Part shown: positions 1 to 9,662 of the stretch, piece after piece
How positions within the stretch are numbered: the stretch's first letter is position 1
Layout of the letters: the number at the start of each line of letters is the position of its first letter
Source of the DNA: Sphingomonas sp. 7/4-4
Lineage (GTDB): Bacteria; Pseudomonadota; Alphaproteobacteria; Sphingomonadales; Sphingomonadaceae
Length of the DNA: 64,000 nt
Direction of reading: 5' to 3'
NCBI RefSeq assembly: GCF_027941955.1
Contig: NZ_CP115960.1
Span: 2,170,001 to 2,234,000 of the forward strand
Translations under genes and position numbers: made by a program
Notes under the pieces: generated by a model
What the model was told of the DNA's origin: nothing
Database searches by the model: none
Seen by the model: the letters and a program-made list of their open reading frames with translations, nothing else

Positions 1-342
1 TACATCACCGACGAGCTCGCGCGCGGTGCGGTGGGCACGATGCCTGCGGTCGAGATCGCCGACCTGCATGTCCAGCTGATCGCGGCGCACCGTGCGGGCG
101 ACTGGGCCCGCGTGCGCCGGCTGTTCGAACGCACGCTGCCGCTGCTCAACATGCAGGCGATCTACCGCTGGCGCCTCACCAAGGAAGTGCTCCGGCGCCG
201 CGGCCTGATCTCCAGCGCTTTCGTGCGCGCACCGGGGCCGGCGCTCGATGCGCATGACCAGCGCGAGCTCGACGAACTGCTCGAGGGCCTGGCGGACTTG
301 TTGACGCCTGCTGAGCCCGTAGTTCAACGTCACACCAGCTGA
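1..342 (+). CDS. DapA-family lyase/aldolase, C-terminal part (cut by window edge)
   Basis: The frame is open from base 1 to the TGA at 342, so only about 113 C-terminal residues are present. The helical tail has the DHDPS/N-acetylneuraminate lyase family pattern: 'LLNMQAIYRW', then 'LTKEVLRRRGLI', a 'VRAP' and a final 'ELDELLEGLADLL' helix. The catalytic lysine and tyrosine lie upstream, outside the window. Family members cleave or dehydrate 2-keto-3-deoxy sugar acids or make dihydrodipicolinate. An enolase-superfamily dehydratase follows 15 bases downstream, so a sugar-acid role (2-keto-3-deoxy acid aldolase or dehydratase) is more likely than lysine synthesis. That is inference from context, and the exact substrate is not readable. 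Confidence 0.75.
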   Translation, partial: YITDELARGAVGTMPAVEIADLHVQLIAAHRAGDWARVRRLFERTLPLLNMQAIYRWRLTKEVLRRRGLISSAFVRAPGPALDAHDQRELDELLEGLADLLTPAEPVVQRHTS

Positions 343-357
343 ACGGAGGCTGCTGCG

Positions 358-1527
358 ATGGACGACCGGATCGAGCGCATCGAAGCCTTTGTGGTCACCA
401 TTCCGCGCGACACGCCCTATCTCGGGCCGCTCGGCGCGGGCGAGGAAGTCAATGCGCGCGGCTATTTCGTGCGCAAGTCCAACCGCACCCTCTATCCGAC
501 CCAGGACCGTTCGGTGGTCGTTCGCGTCACCACGCGCAATGGCGTCGTCGGCTGGGGTGAAACCTACGGCCTCACCGCGCCGCAGGTGATCGGCACCTTC
601 ATCGAGGATCTGATCGCGCCGATCGTCACCGGACGCGATCCGTTCGACGTCGCCGTGCTGTGGGAGGATCTCTACGACATATTGCGCGTCCGCGGATATG
701 GCGGCGGCTTCTATCTCGACGCGGTCGCCGCGGTGGACATTGCATTGTGGGACATTTGCGGCCGCATCGCGGGCCTGCCCATCCGCAAGCTGCTCGGCGG
801 CGAGCGGCGCCAGGCGATCCCCGCTTATATCTCGGGCCTTCCCTGCGCGACGCTCGACGAGCGTGTGGCGCTGGCGAAGCGCTTTGCCGACCAGGGCTTC
901 ACGGCGTTCAAGATCGCCGCGGCGGTGAGCTGGGACGGGCTCGACCGCGAGCTCGGCGCGCTGCGCGAGGCACTGGGTCCAGAGGCGCGGCTGATGGTCG
1001 ACTTTCACTGGATGCACGGGCGCGGTGATGCCGCCCAGCTGATCCGCCGGCTCGAACGGCATGATCTCGCCTTCGCCGAAGCGCCGGTGAAACCCGAGGA
1101 TGTGGCCGGGCTCGCGCATGTGGCGCGTTCGGTGACGACGCCGATCGCCGCGGGCGAGGAGTGGCGGACGGTCCATGATGCCGAACCCCGGCTGGCGGCG
1201 GGCGCAGTCGCAATCGTCCAGCCCGAGATGGGCCATACCGGCATCACCCAGTTCCTGCGCATCGCGCAGCTCGCCGGCGCGCACCACATCCCCACCATCC
1301 CGCATGCGACGATCGGAACGGGTATCTTCCTCGCCGCCAGCCTACAGGCATCGGCGGCGATCCTCGATTTGCCGATGCACGAATATCAGCATTCGATCTT
1401 CGACCGGAACGCCGCTTTGCTCGACGGACTACCGGCATGCGCGGCCGGCGCCTATCGCCTGCCCGAGGGTCCGGGGCTCGGCGTCATGCCCGGCGAGGAC
1501 TTCTGGCGTTACGCCGAAGCGATCTGA
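358..1527 (+). CDS. Enolase-superfamily (mandelate racemase/MLE type) sugar-acid dehydratase
   Basis: 389 residues, the usual length. An N-terminal capping domain (about 1-130) precedes a TIM-like barrel. Visible metal ligands are Asp in 'LMVDFHW', Glu in 'FAEAP' and Glu in 'AAGEEW'; the His of 'TIPHAT' fits the general base on the seventh strand. At the second-strand KxK position the sequence reads 'FKIAAAV', so one lysine is replaced by alanine. This argues against a racemase and for a dehydratase or cycloisomerase. It starts with ATG 15 bases after the DapA-like gene, probably in the same operon, and the pair resembles a dehydratase plus 2-keto-3-deoxy acid aldolase. The substrate (an aldonate or aldarate) cannot be told from sequence. 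Confidence 0.85.
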   Translation: MDDRIERIEAFVVTIPRDTPYLGPLGAGEEVNARGYFVRKSNRTLYPTQDRSVVVRVTTRNGVVGWGETYGLTAPQVIGTFIEDLIAPIVTGRDPFDVAVLWEDLYDILRVRGYGGGFYLDAVAAVDIALWDICGRIAGLPIRKLLGGERRQAIPAYISGLPCATLDERVALAKRFADQGFTAFKIAAAVSWDGLDRELGALREALGPEARLMVDFHWMHGRGDAAQLIRRLERHDLAFAEAPVKPEDVAGLAHVARSVTTPIAAGEEWRTVHDAEPRLAAGAVAIVQPEMGHTGITQFLRIAQLAGAHHIPTIPHATIGTGIFLAASLQASAAILDLPMHEYQHSIFDRNAALLDGLPACAAGAYRLPEGPGLGVMPGEDFWRYAEAI

Positions 1528-1662
1528 GGGCCTCGCCCGGCGAGGCGGCGGATCGGCTCGAGCCGCTGCGCAGCAATGATGCTAGGGCGCCGTGCCGGCG
1601 CGTAGCGGCGCACCTGAAGCAAGCTGACGAAGATGAGTGGGTCCCGCCTGGCCCCGCATCCT

Positions 1663-2172
1663 CTACCCCTGCAATTGCGATAGAATGAAGTCAGCACGGG
1701 CAGCGACCGTGTCGCGAGGCAGCATGACGGGATGGTATCCAGCATCAAGGTACGCCCGCCGTACGCGTTCATAGTCGACCAGAGCCTTTTCGAGGCTGTG
1801 ACGCCGATCGGCGTCGTTGACATAAATCTCTGGCCACGGCGGGGCGAGGAAAAGACGATCATAGCGAACGCGACCGATGATGGTGGTCGGCTGTTCACCG
1901 CCGGTTGCTGCAATCGCAACGGCTGCATCCACAACCCCGCGATCAAAGAATGTGAGTCCGCGCGCGATCTCGTAGTCCTCAATGGACATCTCGAGTGCGC
2001 GGCGAGCAAATGCACGCGCATCGACCCAGGGAAGCGCGGCCCCATCCCCCGTCCGTTCCTCAGCGATAATACGGCGTCCGGGCTCCGCAACCACCGCGTA
2101 AGCTCTCCGCGCGAGTTCGGCGAGCAGGGTAGACTTGCCCCCGCCTGAACAGCCCGAGATCATTACAAACAC
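1663..2172 (-). CDS. Small P-loop ATPase/kinase-like protein (AAA_28 type)
   Basis: 169 residues. It opens with a Walker A motif, 'GCSGGGKST', at about residues 7-15, followed by 'EPGRRIIAEE' and 'FFDRG', the pattern of small predicted ATPases annotated AAA_28. A C-terminal helical tail ends in 'ADFILSQLQG'. It stands alone on the minus strand between the sugar-acid genes and bioF, and no partner is apparent. The nucleotide-binding fold is clear; the role (kinase, NTPase or regulator) is unknown. Confidence 0.75.
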   Translation of the reverse strand: MFVMISGCSGGGKSTLLAELARRAYAVVAEPGRRIIAEERTGDGAALPWVDARAFARRALEMSIEDYEIARGLTFFDRGVVDAAVAIAATGGEQPTTIIGRVRYDRLFLAPPWPEIYVNDADRRHSLEKALVDYERVRRAYLDAGYHPVMLPRDTVAARADFILSQLQG

Positions 2173-2512
2173 GAGCGTTCTCTCCGCCGAATTTCCGTCA
2201 GCATATCTTCAACTTGCATTCACGCGGACCACGCAGGCTCCGATAGCAGAAACGAGGCTGCCGTCCCGCATTCGCTGAATCTGCTCGGCTTTTTTGTTTG
2301 AGGTGACGGCAACACTCTTCGACCCACGGCGCTAATTCCCTCAACTTCACAACCCCAATAGAGCAGTTGACCAGAGGTAGCGGCTCGTGCGGATGACGGC
2401 TTTCGTAGTTCGTCAAAGGGCGGTTCTTCAAGCCCGGGATGACAAGGATAATAACGCTCGCCGGGGTCAAGCGTCTGGCGCCAAATCACGATCCACCCTA
2501 GGGGCGCGCTGA
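2173..2512. other. Intergenic region without a recognisable gene
   Basis: 340 bases between the divergent ATPase gene and bioF. Minus-strand open frames of about 90 codons exist in two phases, but neither has a family-like pattern, a convincing ribosome site or the coding character of the neighbours. The promoters of both flanking genes must lie here; I cannot point to specific boxes. Confidence 0.5.
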
Positions 2513-3643
2513 ATGACCTTTGTTGCCGATCTCGCCGGGCATCTCGACAGCCTGACGCGCAGCCACCGTCGCCGCGGGCTCAAGCCGCGTGCCGGGCTCG
2601 ATTTTGCATCGAACGATTATCTCGGCGTGGCCGGCGCGCCGCCTCTCGTGCAGGCGGTGCAGGATGCATTGGCGCGCGGCGTGCCGATCGGCTCAGGCGG
2701 ATCCCGCCTGTTGCGCGGTAACCATGAAGAGCATGAAAGGCTGGAGATGGAGGCCGCCGAATGGGTCGGGGCCGAATCCGCCTTGTTCTTCTCCAGCGGC
2801 TATGCCGCCAACAGCACCCTGCTTTCGACCCTGCCGCAACGCGGTGACCTGATCGTTTACGACGACCTCGTCCACGCCAGCATGCACGAGGGCTTGCGCC
2901 TCGCCCGGGCAGACACGGCGCCGGTGCGCCACAATGATATGGATGCCTTCGACGCCACCATCGCAGCATGGCGCGCGCGCGGCGGCCGCGGCCGGCCGTG
3001 GATCGCGGTCGAGAGCCTGTATAGCATGGACGGCGATCAGGCGCCGCTGGCGGAACTCGCCCAAGTGGCTGCGCGATACGACGCCGTGCTGATAGTCGAC
3101 GAAGCGCACGCCACCGGCGTGTTCGGCGACGGCGGCCGCGGCCTGGCGAGCGCGCTGCCACGCGGCGGAAACCTGATCACGGTGCATACCTGCGGCAAGG
3201 CGCTCGGTTGCGAGGGCGCGCTGATCTGCGCGCCGGCGCTCGTCCGGGACTTCCTCATCAACCGCGGCCGGCCGTTCATCTTCTCGACTGCGCCGTCGCC
3301 GCTGATGGCCGCCGCGGTGCGCGCCGCACTCCGCCTCGTCACCGACGAGCCCGAGCGGCGGACACGATTGCTCGCGCTCGCCGCTTATGCCGAGCGGAAG
3401 CTCGCACCACTCGGCGCCACCCGAAGCGGATCGCAGATTCTGCCGCTCATCCTCGGCGACGACGCCCGCACCATGGCGGTTGCGGAGCGATTGCAGGCGC
3501 GCGGATTCGACGTCCGCGGCATCCGTCCCCCGACAGTGCCCGCCGGTACCGCTCGGCTGCGTATCGCAATCACGCTCAATATCGACGAGGCGGCGATCGA
3601 CGCGCTCGCGGCGGCACTTGAGGAGGCGCTGGAATGCGCTTGA
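2513..3643 (+). CDS. bioF: 8-amino-7-oxononanoate synthase
   Basis: 376 residues, the usual length. This PLP enzyme condenses pimeloyl-ACP/CoA with L-alanine in the first committed step of the biotin ring pathway. Visible hallmarks are 'FASNDYLG' near the N-terminus, '[12 protein letters not shown]', 'FSSGYAANS', '[11 protein letters not shown]' (the PLP-contacting Asp and His) and the Schiff-base lysine in 'HTCGKALG'. It is first in the bioF-bioD-bioA set and its last 10 bases overlap the start of bioD, which indicates translational coupling. The frame is intact. Confidence 0.95.
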   Translation: MTFVADLAGHLDSLTRSHRRRGLKPRAGLDFASNDYLGVAGAPPLVQAVQDALARGVPIGSGGSRLLRGNHEEHERLEMEAAEWVGAESALFFSSGYAANSTLLSTLPQRGDLIVYDDLVHASMHEGLRLARADTAPVRHNDMDAFDATIAAWRARGGRGRPWIAVESLYSMDGDQAPLAELAQVAARYDAVLIVDEAHATGVFGDGGRGLASALPRGGNLITVHTCGKALGCEGALICAPALVRDFLINRGRPFIFSTAPSPLMAAAVRAALRLVTDEPERRTRLLALAAYAERKLAPLGATRSGSQILPLILGDDARTMAVAERLQARGFDVRGIRPPTVPAGTARLRIAITLNIDEAAIDALAAALEEALECA

Positions 3644-4244
3644 TCGTGACCGGCACCGACACCGGCGTCGGCAAGACAATATTCGCCGCCGGCCTCGCCG
3701 GTGCGCTGGGCGCGGCTTACTGGAAGCCGATCCAGGCCGGGCTCGAGGACGCGAGCGATACCGCGATGGTGGCAGCGTTGGCGCCGGCAGCGAGATGCCT
3801 GCCGGAAGCTTATCGCCTGCGCACCCCTGCTCTCCGCATCGCGCGGCCGAGATCGACGAGGTGCGGATCTCGCCCGAGGCGCTGACGCCGCCCGCACTCG
3901 ATCCCCTCGTCATCGAAGGCGCCGGTGGTGCGCTCGTGCCGGTGACTCGCGACCTGCTCTATGCCGACCTGTTCGCACGCTGGAAGCTGCCGGTGGTGAT
4001 CGTCGCGCGCACCGGCCTGGGCACGATCAACCATTCGCTGATGACGATCGAGGCGTTGCGCCATCGCCGGGTCGAGATCACCGGAATCGCCTTTGTCGGC
4101 GACGCGGTGGAAGACAGCGAGGCGACGATCGCTGCGATCGGCCGCGTAAAGAGGCTGGGGCGCCTGCCGCTCGCCGATTCCCTCGACCCGGCGTGGCTTC
4201 AATCTGCCTTCGCAGAGGCATTTGATCTCGGTGATTTCGCGTGA
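3634..4244 (+). CDS. bioD: Dethiobiotin synthetase (frame broken as sequenced)
   Basis: ATP-dependent closure of the ureido ring of dethiobiotin. The P-loop 'GTDTGVGKT' is at residues 7-15, 'WKPIQAG' follows, and the second half carries '[12 protein letters not shown]' and '[11 protein letters not shown]'. The first frame runs to 3885 and the second half is in another frame. The break is near 3830, where 'RLRTP' should continue into 'SPHRAAEID'; adding one base in the 'cccctgctctcc' stretch restores 203 residues, the normal length. ATG 3634 overlaps the end of bioF, and the TGA overlaps the GTG start of bioA. The break is probably a sequencing error, since the rest is well conserved and the operon is otherwise whole. 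Confidence 0.9.
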
Positions 4245-5491
4245 GGAGCTCGATCTGGCACCCGTTCACGCAACACGGCCTCGCCGAGCCCACCCCGCTC
4301 GTCACCCATGCCGAGGGTGCGGCGCTCTATACCGCGGACGGCCGCCGGATCATCGACGCAATCTCGTCCTGGTGGGTGAACACGCACGGCCATTGTCACC
4401 CCCGGATCATGGCCGCGATTGCCGAGCAGGCTACCAGGCTGGACCAGATCATCTTTGCGGGCTGGACCCACGAGCCGGCGGAGCAGCTCGCCAGGGGGCT
4501 GCTCGAGATAATGCCTGCGCCGCTTGCCTACGCCTTCTTCTCCGACAGTGGCTCGACGAGCGTGGAGGTCGCGCTGAAAATGGCGCTCGGCTTCTGGCTG
4601 AATCGCGGCGAGCCCCGGCAACGGATCGTAGTGATGGAAAGCAGCTATCACGGCGATACGATCGGCGCGATGTCGGTCGGTGCGCGCGGTATCTTCAATC
4701 AGGCCTACGCGCCGCTGCTGTTCGATGTCGCCACCGTTCCGTTCCCCACGGCCGGTAGCGAGCAGGTGACCCTCGACGCCCTCGAGCATTTCTGCACCCA
4801 CGAGGACAAACCCGCGGCATTCATCGTCGAGCCGCTGGTGCTCGGTGCCGGCGGCATGCGGATCTACGCGCCATGGGTGCTGGCGGCGATGCGCGCGATC
4901 TGCGCCGCGCACGGTGTCCTGTTCATCGCCGATGAAGTGATGACCGGCTGGGGGCGCACCGGGACTCTCCTCGCCTGCGAACAGGCAGAGATCGTTCCCG
5001 ACATCCTGTGCCTGTCCAAGGGCCTCACGGGCGGGGCAATCCCGCTCGCCGTGACTCTCGCGACCGAGCCCATCTACGAAGCCCATTTCTCCACCGACCG
5101 AAGCAGGCAATTCTTCCACTCGTCGAGCTACACCGCCAATCCGATCGCCTGCGCCGCCGCGAACGCGAACCTCGCCATCTGGCGCGAGGAACCGGTCCTG
5201 GAACGCATTGCCCGCCTCACCCGGCTTCAGGGCGAGAAGCTCTCAGGCCTCCAGGGCGTTGCCAATGCACGGCAGATCGGCACGATCACCGCGCTCGAGA
5301 TCGAGGCGCCCGAGGGCGACTATCTCTCCGCCCTCGGGCCGCGGCTGCTCGCCTTCTTCCGCGAGCGGGACCTGCTTCTCCGTCCGCTGGGAAACACCGT
5401 CTACGTCATGCCTCCTTATTGCATCGGCGAGGAGGATCTCGCTGCCATCTATACGGCGATCGGCGAGGCTATCGACGCGATGCGCGGTTAA
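4241..5491 (+). CDS. bioA: Adenosylmethionine-8-amino-7-oxononanoate aminotransferase
   Basis: 416 residues. This PLP aminotransferase uses SAM as amino donor to make 7,8-diaminopelargonate. The N-terminal 'IWHPFTQH' and '[13 protein letters not shown]' are BioA signatures; '[11 protein letters not shown]', 'SYHGDTIG', '[12 protein letters not shown]' and the PLP lysine in 'LSKGLTGG' follow. The GTG start overlaps the bioD stop (GTGA), which decides the start. It closes the bioFDA operon; bioB is not in the window. Confidence 0.95.
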   Translation: MRSSIWHPFTQHGLAEPTPLVTHAEGAALYTADGRRIIDAISSWWVNTHGHCHPRIMAAIAEQATRLDQIIFAGWTHEPAEQLARGLLEIMPAPLAYAFFSDSGSTSVEVALKMALGFWLNRGEPRQRIVVMESSYHGDTIGAMSVGARGIFNQAYAPLLFDVATVPFPTAGSEQVTLDALEHFCTHEDKPAAFIVEPLVLGAGGMRIYAPWVLAAMRAICAAHGVLFIADEVMTGWGRTGTLLACEQAEIVPDILCLSKGLTGGAIPLAVTLATEPIYEAHFSTDRSRQFFHSSSYTANPIACAAANANLAIWREEPVLERIARLTRLQGEKLSGLQGVANARQIGTITALEIEAPEGDYLSALGPRLLAFFRERDLLLRPLGNTVYVMPPYCIGEEDLAAIYTAIGEAIDAMRG

Positions 5492-5582
5492 GCGGCCTCC
5501 GCGCACTCGGCTCGACCGAGTCGCTTGACCGATTGTTAACCAAGGCCGGTCATGGATAAGCGGGACATCCAGAGAGGGTCGC

Positions 5583-6802
5583 GTGGAACTTCGACATCGT
5601 CAATTCACGCTGACGGAAGCAGCGCCCGCACCCGACGTCACCCTTGTCATGCCGTGCCTGAACGAAGTGCAGAGTCTTCCGTATTGCATCGGCAATGCGC
5701 TCGATGCGCTTGCGCGGCTGCGCAGCGAACTGGGCCTTTCGGGCGAGATCGTGGTCGCGGACAACGGTTCGACCGATGGCAGCCAGACGCTCGCCACCCA
5801 GCTCGGCGCCCGCATCGTGCCGATCGCTTGCCGCGGCTATGGTGCAGCGCTGATCGGCGGCTGCCAGGCCGCGCTCGGGCGCTACATCCTGATGGGAGAT
5901 TGTGACGGGAGCTACGATTTTACCGAAGGCGTGAAGATGATTGCCAAGCTCGAACAGGGCTACGAGCTGTGCATGGGCAGTCGCTTCAAGGGCAGCATCG
6001 CTCCGGGCGCGATGCCATGGAAGAACCGCTATATCGGCAACCCGGCGCTGACCGGCATCCTCAACCTGTTCTTCAGACCCGGCATCAGCGACGCGCATTG
6101 CGGCCTCAGGGCGATCCGCAAGGATGCCTTCGAACGGCTGCGGCTCACCGGCGAGGGGATGGAATTCGCCAGCGAAATGGTCATCAAGGGCGCGCTGTTG
6201 AAACTGAAGATCACCGAAGTGCCCGCTACCCTGTCGCGGGACCTGCGTGATCGGGCGCCGCACTTGCGGCCGTGGCGCGACGGCTGGCGGCACTTGCGCT
6301 ACCTCTTCATGCTCAGCCCGACATGGGTGTTCGGTGTGCCCGGGATAGCGGCGTTCGGCGCGGGACTATTGATCCTGACTGCGGCCGCGCTGCACTCGCT
6401 CGGGCTCATCGGCGCAGTCCCGTTCGGCGAAAGCTGGATCGTGATCGGCGCCCTGCTCGCGTCTGTCGGCCACATGGCGGGACTGATGGCGACCGCCTCG
6501 CATCTTTACGGCGTGCACGCAGGCTATCGTTTGCCGAGCCCGGCGTTTCGCCGCATTCGGCACCTGCTGAACCTCGAAACCTGCGTGATCGGCGGATTTT
6601 CGCTGATCGCCGCGGCGGGAGCGGCGATGACCGGCATCGCGGTTTACTGGGGCGCGGGCAGCTTCTTCGCCCTCCCTCGATTCTGCCGGTTGCGCTGGCA
6701 GGCGTCGTCGGAACCATGGGCCTGCAGACCTTGTTCGGCGGCTTCCTGCTGGCCGTGATCGGCGGCAACGACGCACAGTTCATGTCGGCCTCGCGCGCCT
6801 GA
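5583..6802 (+). CDS. GtrB/DPM1-like glycosyltransferase family 2 with C-terminal membrane segments (frame broken)
   Basis: An N-terminal GT2 catalytic domain (about 1-235) has 'VMPCLNE', 'VADNGSTDGS' and the nucleotide-sugar DxD region 'GDCDGSYDF'. Four or so hydrophobic segments follow (about 240-395), as in polyprenyl-phosphate sugar transferases. Near 6680 the frame breaks: 'GAGSFFALP' should run on into 'SILPVALAGVVGT' and 'LQTLFGGFLLAVIGG', which lie in another frame. One extra C in 'ccctccctcg' restores 406 residues ending at 6802. The gene starts at GTG 5583 and stops two bases before the next start. It probably loads a sugar onto undecaprenyl phosphate for the GtrA-like flippase downstream. 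Confidence 0.85.
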
Positions 6803-6804
6803 CC

Positions 6805-7524
6805 ATGATCCACGAACCGCATCGATCCGCTTTCGACCAGAGCACACGGCGGCGCAAACCGCGCATCGTCGATTCCGACTGGCTCGTGCTGCGCGGCCTC
6901 GCCGCGGAAGTGACGCGGGCGGCCGACGGACTCGCCCGGCCAGGTGCGACTGCCATCGACGTCGGCTGCGGCGATCAGCCTTATCGGCTGCTGTTCGAAG
7001 AACGAGGCGTCATCTATCAGGGCGCGGATTTCGGCACGGCAGCCGAGATCGGCATCGCGGCGGACGGCAGTGTCGCTGCGCCCGACGCCACTGCCGACCT
7101 GGTCCTCAGCTTCCAGGTTCTCGAGCATGTCCGCGATCTCGATACCTACCTTGCCGAGATAAAACGGCTGTTGCGCCCCGGAGGTCGGCTGTTGCTCTCG
7201 ACGCACGGCATGTGGCTTTATCATCCGCATCCGGAAGATCATCGCCGCTGGACCCGCGAAGGTCTCGCCAACGACCTGCAATCGCGCGGCTTCGCAATTG
7301 AGAGCTGCCGCCCCGTCGTAGGGCCGCTCGCCCTGACGACGATCATACGCCTGACCGCCTTCGCCTACGCGTTGCGGCGCATACCGTTGCTCGGCCCGGC
7401 GATGCTCGTGCCGCTCGCCATTGTCATGAATGCGCGTGCGGTGATCGAAGACTGGATTACGCCAGCTGCGGTACGCAACGACAACGCATGCGTTTACCTG
7501 GTGCAGGCCTTGGTAGTGGAATGA
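6805..7524 (+). CDS. SAM-dependent methyltransferase, class I (type 11)
   Basis: 239 residues with a Rossmann methyltransferase core: motif I 'AIDVGCGDQPY' (about 50-60), acidic loop 'GADFG', motif 'LSFQVLEHV' and 'LLRPGGRLLLSTHG'. Then comes 'HPHPEDHRRWT', common in methyltransferases of glycan clusters. It starts two bases after the GT2 stop and its last codon overlaps the GtrA start (ATGA), so it sits in the same operon. It may methylate a sugar or lipid carrier of the surface-glycan pathway; the substrate is unknown. Confidence 0.85.
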   Translation: MIHEPHRSAFDQSTRRRKPRIVDSDWLVLRGLAAEVTRAADGLARPGATAIDVGCGDQPYRLLFEERGVIYQGADFGTAAEIGIAADGSVAAPDATADLVLSFQVLEHVRDLDTYLAEIKRLLRPGGRLLLSTHGMWLYHPHPEDHRRWTREGLANDLQSRGFAIESCRPVVGPLALTTIIRLTAFAYALRRIPLLGPAMLVPLAIVMNARAVIEDWITPAAVRNDNACVYLVQALVVE

Positions 7525-7895
7525 TGCTCCGCCAGGCCGGCCCTTATACCCTCATCGCGGCGCTTTGCGCCGGGCTCAACATCGCCATTCTCATAGCCGG
7601 CGAGGCGGCCGGGCTGCACTATGTTTTCTCGACGGCGCTGTCGTTCGCCGCTTGCATATGCGTCGGCTATGCGATGCATTGCCGGTGGACCTTCGAAGCC
7701 GAGCCGACACTGGCCGGTCTGCTGCGCTACACGATGGCGATGTCGCTGAACTTCCCGATGAGCCTGGCCGCGGTCTGGTTGTTCTACAGCGCCCTTGGCT
7801 TGCCAATGATGCTTGCAGCCCCGGCATCGACCGTGATGCTGACCGGCATCAACTTCGCGCTGACCCGCTGGGCCATCCTCCCGAAGGGAGCGTAG
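7521..7895 (+). CDS. GtrA-family membrane protein (polyprenyl-linked sugar flippase)
   Basis: About 124 residues from ATG 7521, which overlaps the preceding stop; an upstream GTG is possible but less likely. Four hydrophobic segments and 'RWTFE' after the second segment match the GtrA family (PF04138). GtrA proteins are thought to translocate undecaprenyl-phosphate-linked sugars made by a GtrB-like GT2, and such a GT2 lies 0.7 kb upstream. It ends in 'RWAIL', as is common in the family. Confidence 0.85.
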   Translation: MMLRQAGPYTLIAALCAGLNIAILIAGEAAGLHYVFSTALSFAACICVGYAMHCRWTFEAEPTLAGLLRYTMAMSLNFPMSLAAVWLFYSALGLPMMLAAPASTVMLTGINFALTRWAILPKGA

Positions 7896-7896
7896 A

Positions 7897-8544
7897 ATGA
7901 CCGATATTACCCTTGATCGCGTCAGCCATGTCTTCGCGGCGCACGCCCCGCTCTACCGGCGCAAGGCGCCGCGATACCAGGCTGCGATGCTCCGCGACCT
8001 CGCCGGTGTCTGGCAGGGATCGCACGATCGGGTGCTCGACGTCGGCGGCGGCACGGGATTGATGGCCGAGGCGATCCAGACTTTGTTGCCTGCGCGCCAT
8101 GTCGTCGCCATCGACGTCGTCGACCGCTATTACCCGTCGCTTTCAGTCGAAACCCGGGTTTATGACGGCCGCACGCTTCCCTTTGGCGACGGCCATTTCG
8201 ATGCGGCAACGATCAACAACGTCATGCACCATGTTCCGCGCGAGCACCGGCCGGCGCTGATGGCGGAGATCGCACGTGTCGTCTCGGGGCCGATCTACAT
8301 CAAGGACCATCTCGCGGCATCTCGTCTGGACCATTGGCGCCTGACGGTGCTCGACGTGATCGGCAATATTCCGTTCGGCGGCCAGATCGAGGCGCACTAT
8401 CTCTCCATGCCCGAGTGGCGCCAGCTCGCCAGCGCGATCGACGCGACGATCGGCGCGGTGCAGCCCGGCAGATACCGCGCCCCTCCGATGGCGTGGGTGT
8501 TCCCGAACCGGCTGGAAATCACCTTCCGATTCGATCGCCGCTGA
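7897..8544 (+). CDS. SAM-dependent methyltransferase, class I
   Basis: 215 residues. Motif I is 'VLDVGGGTGLMAE' (about 46-58), the acidic residue is in 'VVAIDVVDRYYPS', and 'FDAATINNVMHHVP' forms motif II. It starts one base after the gtrA-like stop, so it is part of the same operon, and it is clearly different from the methyltransferase at 6805. The substrate is unknown; two distinct methyltransferases suggest a methylated or otherwise modified glycan or lipid product. Confidence 0.85.
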   Translation: MTDITLDRVSHVFAAHAPLYRRKAPRYQAAMLRDLAGVWQGSHDRVLDVGGGTGLMAEAIQTLLPARHVVAIDVVDRYYPSLSVETRVYDGRTLPFGDGHFDAATINNVMHHVPREHRPALMAEIARVVSGPIYIKDHLAASRLDHWRLTVLDVIGNIPFGGQIEAHYLSMPEWRQLASAIDATIGAVQPGRYRAPPMAWVFPNRLEITFRFDRR

Positions 8545-8557
8545 GAGCCCGCGGCGG

Positions 8558-9662
8558 ATGCGGATCCTGCTGGTCTCGGGCTTCTTCGAGAGCCATGGCG
8601 GAGGCATAGAGATCGTCGCCGGCGCGATGGCGCGCGCGCTCGGGGCTCGTGGCCACACCTGCCGCCTGGCCGCTGCGGCGTTCGATCCCGCGCCCGTGGA
8701 CCCACTGATCGATCCCGTCCCGCTCACGGCGTACGACCCCGTGGAGCGCTGGACGGGCCTGCCGATGCCGTTGCCGAACGGGTCCGCACGCCGGTGCCTG
8801 AAACAGGAAGTGCAAGCAGCGGATGCCGTCATCATCCACGACGCGCTGTACGCCAGTTCGCTGCTCGCGATGCGCTATGCTAGGCGGTTCGGAAAGCCAT
8901 GGCTGCTGGTGCAGCATATCGGCACCATTCCTTTCACCAACCCGATCCTGCGCGTGGCGATGACGATCGCCGATCGCCTCGTCACGCGTCCCGTGATCCG
9001 ATCCGCACCGCAAGCCGTGTTCATCAGCGATCTCGTCCGCCAGTCCTTCGCCGATGATCTCGACCCGAAACAGGCCGCGCTGCTGTTCAACGGCGTCGAT
9101 CACACGCTGTTCTTCCCGCCGCCGGAACGTGCCGCTTCCTCGACGGTCGCCGGCGATTGCTGTTCGTCGGCCGCTTCGTGGAGAAAAGGGCTTGGGCGCC
9201 TTGCGCGAGCTCGCGGCACGGCGCCCCGATTGGCAGCTTCTGATGGTCGGTAGCGGCCCCATCGACCCAGCGGCATGGGCACTCGCCAATGTCAGCGTGC
9301 TCGGGCGCAAATCGCGCGCCGAACTGGCGCAGCTCTATCGCGAAGTGGATGCGCTCCTTCTGCCGTCGGTCGGCGAAGGATTCCCGCTGGTGATCCAGGA
9401 AGCGATGGCCTCGGGACTGGAAGTGTTCTGCGGGCTCGACAGCGCCGCGGCGGATCCTGAAGCGACGGGCATTCTGCATGGCATCCCGGTCGACCCGCGC
9501 GATCCCGCCGGCACGGCGGCACGTTTCGCCCGCGCGATCGAAACGACCGTTCCCCGCATCGACAGCGCCGCCGCCGCACACGCCCGCCAAGCCTATGATT
9601 GGGATCGCAACGCCGAGCGCCTCGAGCATATGCTGGCCGGGCGCGGTGCGGAATCCGCTTAG
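8558..9662 (+). CDS. Glycosyltransferase family 4 (two frame breaks as sequenced)
   Basis: A GT-B fold transferase. The N-terminal domain begins 'ILLVSGFFESHGGG' and contains 'QHIGTIPF' and 'LFNGVDHTLF'. The C-terminal nucleotide-sugar domain carries 'GSGPID', 'EVDALLLPSVGEGFPLVIQE' and 'AMASGLEV', the EX7E-type region. Two breaks, near 9140 and near 9186 (aaaaggg), each look like one lost base; between them the correct phase reads 'RRLLFVGRFVEK'. With both bases restored the protein is 368 residues, typical for GT4. It is last in the forward glycan operon, and its stop overlaps the convergent membrane-protein gene by four bases. Confidence 0.85.

Noticed and set aside
2198..2489. Two overlapping minus-strand open frames of about 90 codons upstream of bioF
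   Set aside because: No ribosome site, family pattern or coding bias. They overlap each other in different phases.
3634..4244. Real pseudogenisation of bioD and the other broken genes
   Set aside because: The breaks are single, biased to one direction and hit essential genes and a tRNA, while the sequences on both sides keep all catalytic motifs. Decay would leave mixed damage.
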